Assembly: GCA_021773555.1 (NCBI GenBank)
Contig: JAJFKA010000030.1
Coordinates: 36,435 to 100,434, forward strand
DNA from: Gammaproteobacteria bacterium
Lineage (GTDB): Bacteria > Pseudomonadota > Gammaproteobacteria > Pseudomonadales > Azotimanducaceae
Reading direction: 5' to 3'
DNA: 64,000 nt
Both the position numbers and the translations under genes were made by a program. Below, one piece after another: positions 61,475-64,000 of the stretch. The first letter of the stretch is position 1. Each line of letters begins with the position of its first letter. The notes beneath the pieces were generated by a model. It saw only the letters and a program-made list of their open reading frames with translations, was not told the DNA's origin and did no database searches.

Positions 61475-62554
61475 AGTTCCTCCGCTTTCATCCAGACCTA
61501 ACAGGCGACGGTTCATCATAGAGTCCGCGCTGACCCTGGCGAAATCGTCAAAAGCCTGGGTAGTGACCGCAATGATATGGTCATTGATGAAGGGAGCTCC
61601 CTCTGCAGCACCCTGGATGCTGTCCTTGATTGCACATTCCCACTCAAGCACTGCCCAGCCGGAATAATCGTGCTGGGCCAGTTTGCTGAAAATCGATTTG
61701 AAATCGACCTGGCCGTCTCCCAGGGAGCGGAATCTTCCCGGTCGATCCACCCAGTCCTGATAGCCGCCATAGATACCCGATCGACCGGTTGCATTAAACT
61801 CGGCGTCCTTCACGTGGAACATCCTGATCCGTTCATGATAAATATCAATGAACTGTAAATAATCCAGCTGTTGCAACACGAAATGGCTTGGGTCAAACAA
61901 TATGTTCGCTCTTGGGTGGTCGTTGACTTCGTCGAGAAATCGTTCAAAGGTTACGCCGTCGTGAAGATCTTCACCCGGATGGATCTCAAAACAGCAATCC
62001 ACTCCGGCTGCGTCGAAGGCGTTCAGAATTGGCAGCCATCGGGCGCCAAGCTCGGCGAAACCCTGTTCAACTAATCCCGCGGGTCGCTGCGGCCAGGGAT
62101 ACATATACGGCCAGAGCAGTGCACCCGAGAAGGTGGCGTGACTCTCGAGGCCGAGGTTTCGGCTCGCCCTGGCACTGAGCATCAACTGGTTGCTGGCCCA
62201 CTCGGTACGCGCCTGCGGGCGCCCCCGGACCTCGGCGGGTGCAAAACTGTCAAACATTTCACTAAATGCGGGATGAACGGCCACCAACTGTCCCTGTAAG
62301 TGACTGCTGAGTTCGGTGATCTCGATACCGACTTCCGCCAGTTCGCCGCTGATCGCCTCGCAATAATCCTTGTTCTCTGCCGCCAGCGACACATCGAAAA
62401 TTGCAGGATTATCGATGGGAACCTGAATACCTTTATAACCAAGCGAACTTGCCCATCTGGCGATGGGGACAAGCTCGTTGAATGGCGCCTGGGGCTTAAG
62501 AAACTGGGCAATAAAAATTGCCGGGCCGCGCATGGTCCTCATGGTGATATCCAT
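61460..62554 (-). CDS. Sugar phosphate isomerase/epimerase family TIM-barrel protein
   Basis: A 364-residue xylose-isomerase-like TIM barrel (AP endonuclease 2 fold). Metal-site residues recur in CCFEIHPGEDLHDG (Glu and His near 202-209), NILFDPSHF (Asp and His near 229-233), RMFHVKDAEF (His and Asp near 256-259), and GWAVLEWEC (Glu near 306). Relatives isomerise or epimerise ketoses, inosose or 3-keto-sugars. No other sugar genes adjoin. Several N-terminal starts are possible (MDITMRTM); the first is taken. It is divergent from the gamma-glutamyltransferase gene. Confidence 0.82.
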   Translation of the reverse strand: MDITMRTMRGPAIFIAQFLKPQAPFNELVPIARWASSLGYKGIQVPIDNPAIFDVSLAAENKDYCEAISGELAEVGIEITELSSHLQGQLVAVHPAFSEMFDSFAPAEVRGRPQARTEWASNQLMLSARASRNLGLESHATFSGALLWPYMYPWPQRPAGLVEQGFAELGARWLPILNAFDAAGVDCCFEIHPGEDLHDGVTFERFLDEVNDHPRANILFDPSHFVLQQLDYLQFIDIYHERIRMFHVKDAEFNATGRSGIYGGYQDWVDRPGRFRSLGDGQVDFKSIFSKLAQHDYSGWAVLEWECAIKDSIQGAAEGAPFINDHIIAVTTQAFDDFARVSADSMMNRRLLGLDESGGTSGGN

Positions 62555-62641
62555 CCTTTTAATGTTGACGAGCTTTGACCGTTGAATGATAACTGATTAT
62601 GGTGAATGCCGACCCCATACCCTTATTGCGAGAACGTCACT

Positions 62642-64000
62642 ATGCCACTCAGCTGGGATTGTCCTTACCCTTCAAACCGTTCGCCGGTTTTTGCCCGAAA
62701 TATGGTGGCCACTTCACAACCGCTCGCGACGCAGGCCGGTATCGATATTTTGAAAGCTGGCGGTAACGCCATTGACGCGGCGATCGCCACGGCGATCACC
62801 CTGACCGTGGTGGAACCGAACAACAATGGCATCGGCAGCGACGCCTTCGCGATCATCTGGGATGGCTCAGCCCTGCACGGATTGAACGCGTCCGGTAGAG
62901 CACCCATGGCGCTCGATCCGGCGCGATTCGCTGGAAGCCAACAAATGCCACGACTGGGCTGGGACGCTGTCACCGTCCCTGGCGCTGTCAGTGCCTGGAT
63001 AGAATTGTCGGCCCGCTTTGGCCAGCTACCCTTTGAAAGGTTGTTTGAACCGGCGATTGGTTATGCCAAACACGGTTTTCAGGTAGGTCCGAAAACCGGA
63101 TATTACTGGCAAGCCGCGGCAAGGACATTCAAGGACTTTGAGCCGTTCATGCAAACCTTCATGAAGGCCGGTACGGCACCAGCGATCGGCGAGACCATGA
63201 AACTCCCGGATCACGCTGGCAGCCTGCATGAAATTGCCGCGACGCACGGACAGGCTTTTTACGAAGGTGAACTTGCCCGTGCAATGGTTGATGACAGTAA
63301 CCGCCACGGTGGTACCCTGACCATGGAGGACCTTGCGCAGCACCGCTGCGATTGGGTCGGGACCTTGAGCACTCCATTTTATGACGCGGAGCTTCATGAA
63401 ATTCCACCCAACGGACAAGGTCTGCTTGCCTTAATCGCGCTGGGAATACTGCGCCATCTGGACATCGCCCGCTACCCATTAGATTCGACTGACAGCGTTC
63501 ACCTCCAGGTTGAGGCCACACGAATCGCTTATGCTCAGATCGAACGCCATCTCGCGGATATCGACCATATGCTGATCACCCCTGCGACTTTTCTCGGGGA
63601 TGAATTCCTGGCCTCGTGTGCTGGCCGGGTGAATTTAAACGCTGCGAACCCGAACCCAACGGCCTTAAGTGCGAGCCCGGATACCGTTTATCTCACCACC
63701 GCCGATGAACACGGCAATATGGTATCCATGATTCAATCGAATTATCGAGGATTCGGGTCCGGCATTGTCGTTCCTGGTACCGGCATAAGCCTGCAAAATC
63801 GCGGTTCCGGCTTTGTTCTCGAACCTGGACATCCAAATCAGGTGGGTGGATCTAAGCGCCCCTACCAGACCATCATTCCCGGGTTCGCAACCATTAACGG
63901 TCAGGCGCAGATGAGTTTTGGCGTCATGGGTGGGCACATGCAGGCCCAGGGTCACGTGCAGATGATGTTGCGAGTCATGGTTTTCAAGCAAAACCCACAG
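62642..64000 (+). CDS. Gamma-glutamyltransferase family protein (3' end beyond window)
   Basis: ATG 62642 opens 453 codons without a stop to the window edge. It is an Ntn-hydrolase of the gamma-glutamyltransferase family: ATSQPLATQAGIDILKAGGN near residue 24, NNNGIGSDAF near 61, and DTVYLTTADEHGN at 347-359, where Thr348 should be the autoprocessing nucleophile (aligned to the TTH motif of GGT). There is no signal peptide, so it fits the cytoplasmic YwrD-like group that often lacks classic GGT activity. In that group the substrate range is poorly known. The histidine after the catalytic Thr-Thr of classic GGT is absent. Confidence 0.85.
   Translation, partial: MPLSWDCPYPSNRSPVFARNMVATSQPLATQAGIDILKAGGNAIDAAIATAITLTVVEPNNNGIGSDAFAIIWDGSALHGLNASGRAPMALDPARFAGSQQMPRLGWDAVTVPGAVSAWIELSARFGQLPFERLFEPAIGYAKHGFQVGPKTGYYWQAAARTFKDFEPFMQTFMKAGTAPAIGETMKLPDHAGSLHEIAATHGQAFYEGELARAMVDDSNRHGGTLTMEDLAQHRCDWVGTLSTPFYDAELHEIPPNGQGLLALIALGILRHLDIARYPLDSTDSVHLQVEATRIAYAQIERHLADIDHMLITPATFLGDEFLASCAGRVNLNAANPNPTALSASPDTVYLTTADEHGNMVSMIQSNYRGFGSGIVVPGTGISLQNRGSGFVLEPGHPNQVGGSKRPYQTIIPGFATINGQAQMSFGVMGGHMQAQGHVQMMLRVMVFKQNPQ

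Overview
The window is 64 kb of gene-dense bacterial chromosome of moderate GC content. It carries about 55 protein genes, at least three decayed genes, and no rRNA, tRNA, CRISPR array or insertion sequence that I can recognise. The gene families suggest an aerobic or facultative, probably marine or soil gammaproteobacterium: hpnM/hpnN lipid transporters, a degenerate RibBA, GFA-family proteins, phytanoyl-CoA dioxygenases, tandem acyl-CoA dehydrogenases, GlcD, Lhr, HD-GYP and 7TMR-DISM signalling proteins. The taxonomic placement is inference from family content only.

Layout. 1-6.8 kb: a cut-off DUF402 gene, a deoxynucleoside kinase, an HSL-type esterase, then a short plus-strand run of small enzymes (alpha/beta hydrolase, two GFA proteins, a sulfotransferase, a HAD hydrolase) with two gene remnants among them. 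6.8-13.4 kb: a minus-strand oxidation cassette (Baeyer-Villiger monooxygenase, GMC oxidoreductase, its small subunit) facing a PhyH dioxygenase, a GST and a dienelactone hydrolase. 13.5-24.9 kb: glcD; ribB-hpnM-hpnN; a eukaryote-like steroid 5-alpha-reductase homologue; an SCP2-like protein coupled to a glutamine-synthetase-family ligase; an OppA-type binding protein coupled to a second PhyH.

25-35 kb is the most unusual part. Two convergent operons form one respiratory locus. The plus-strand operon is ctaB-SCO-unknown-ctaA-small membrane protein. The minus-strand operon is a 48-residue membrane peptide, a CuA subunit, a heme-copper subunit I, SCO, a cytochrome b/ferredoxin/MvhD fusion, an unknown secreted or anchored protein, and a second heme-copper subunit I homologue. 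The first subunit I keeps all metal-binding histidines but has Gln where oxygen reductases of its type have the cross-linked Tyr. This points to nitric oxide reduction or other non-O2 chemistry. The second subunit I keeps the heme ligands but seems to have lost the two adjacent CuB histidines. An FNR/DNR-type box sits at about -41 from a good -10 element ahead of the minus-strand operon, and a weaker one is similarly placed ahead of ctaB. The two operons are probably induced together under low oxygen or nitrogen oxides.

35-49 kb: a Nudix hydrolase, a third PhyH, an internally deleted M55 aminopeptidase, Lhr helicase, a deacetylase-family amidohydrolase, a GAF/HD-GYP phosphodiesterase and an MBL-fold hydrolase. 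The last two are divergent across three 22-bp operator-like repeats. Then come a DUF2807 lipoprotein and an acyl-CoA dehydrogenase pair. 49-64 kb: a rifampicin-phosphotransferase-like dikinase with a small membrane partner, a DUF1538 membrane protein with two overlapping PII-like genes, a GST, a heterodimeric ABC exporter, a DISM-GGDEF diguanylate cyclase, a TIM-barrel epimerase, and a gamma-glutamyltransferase cut off by the right edge.
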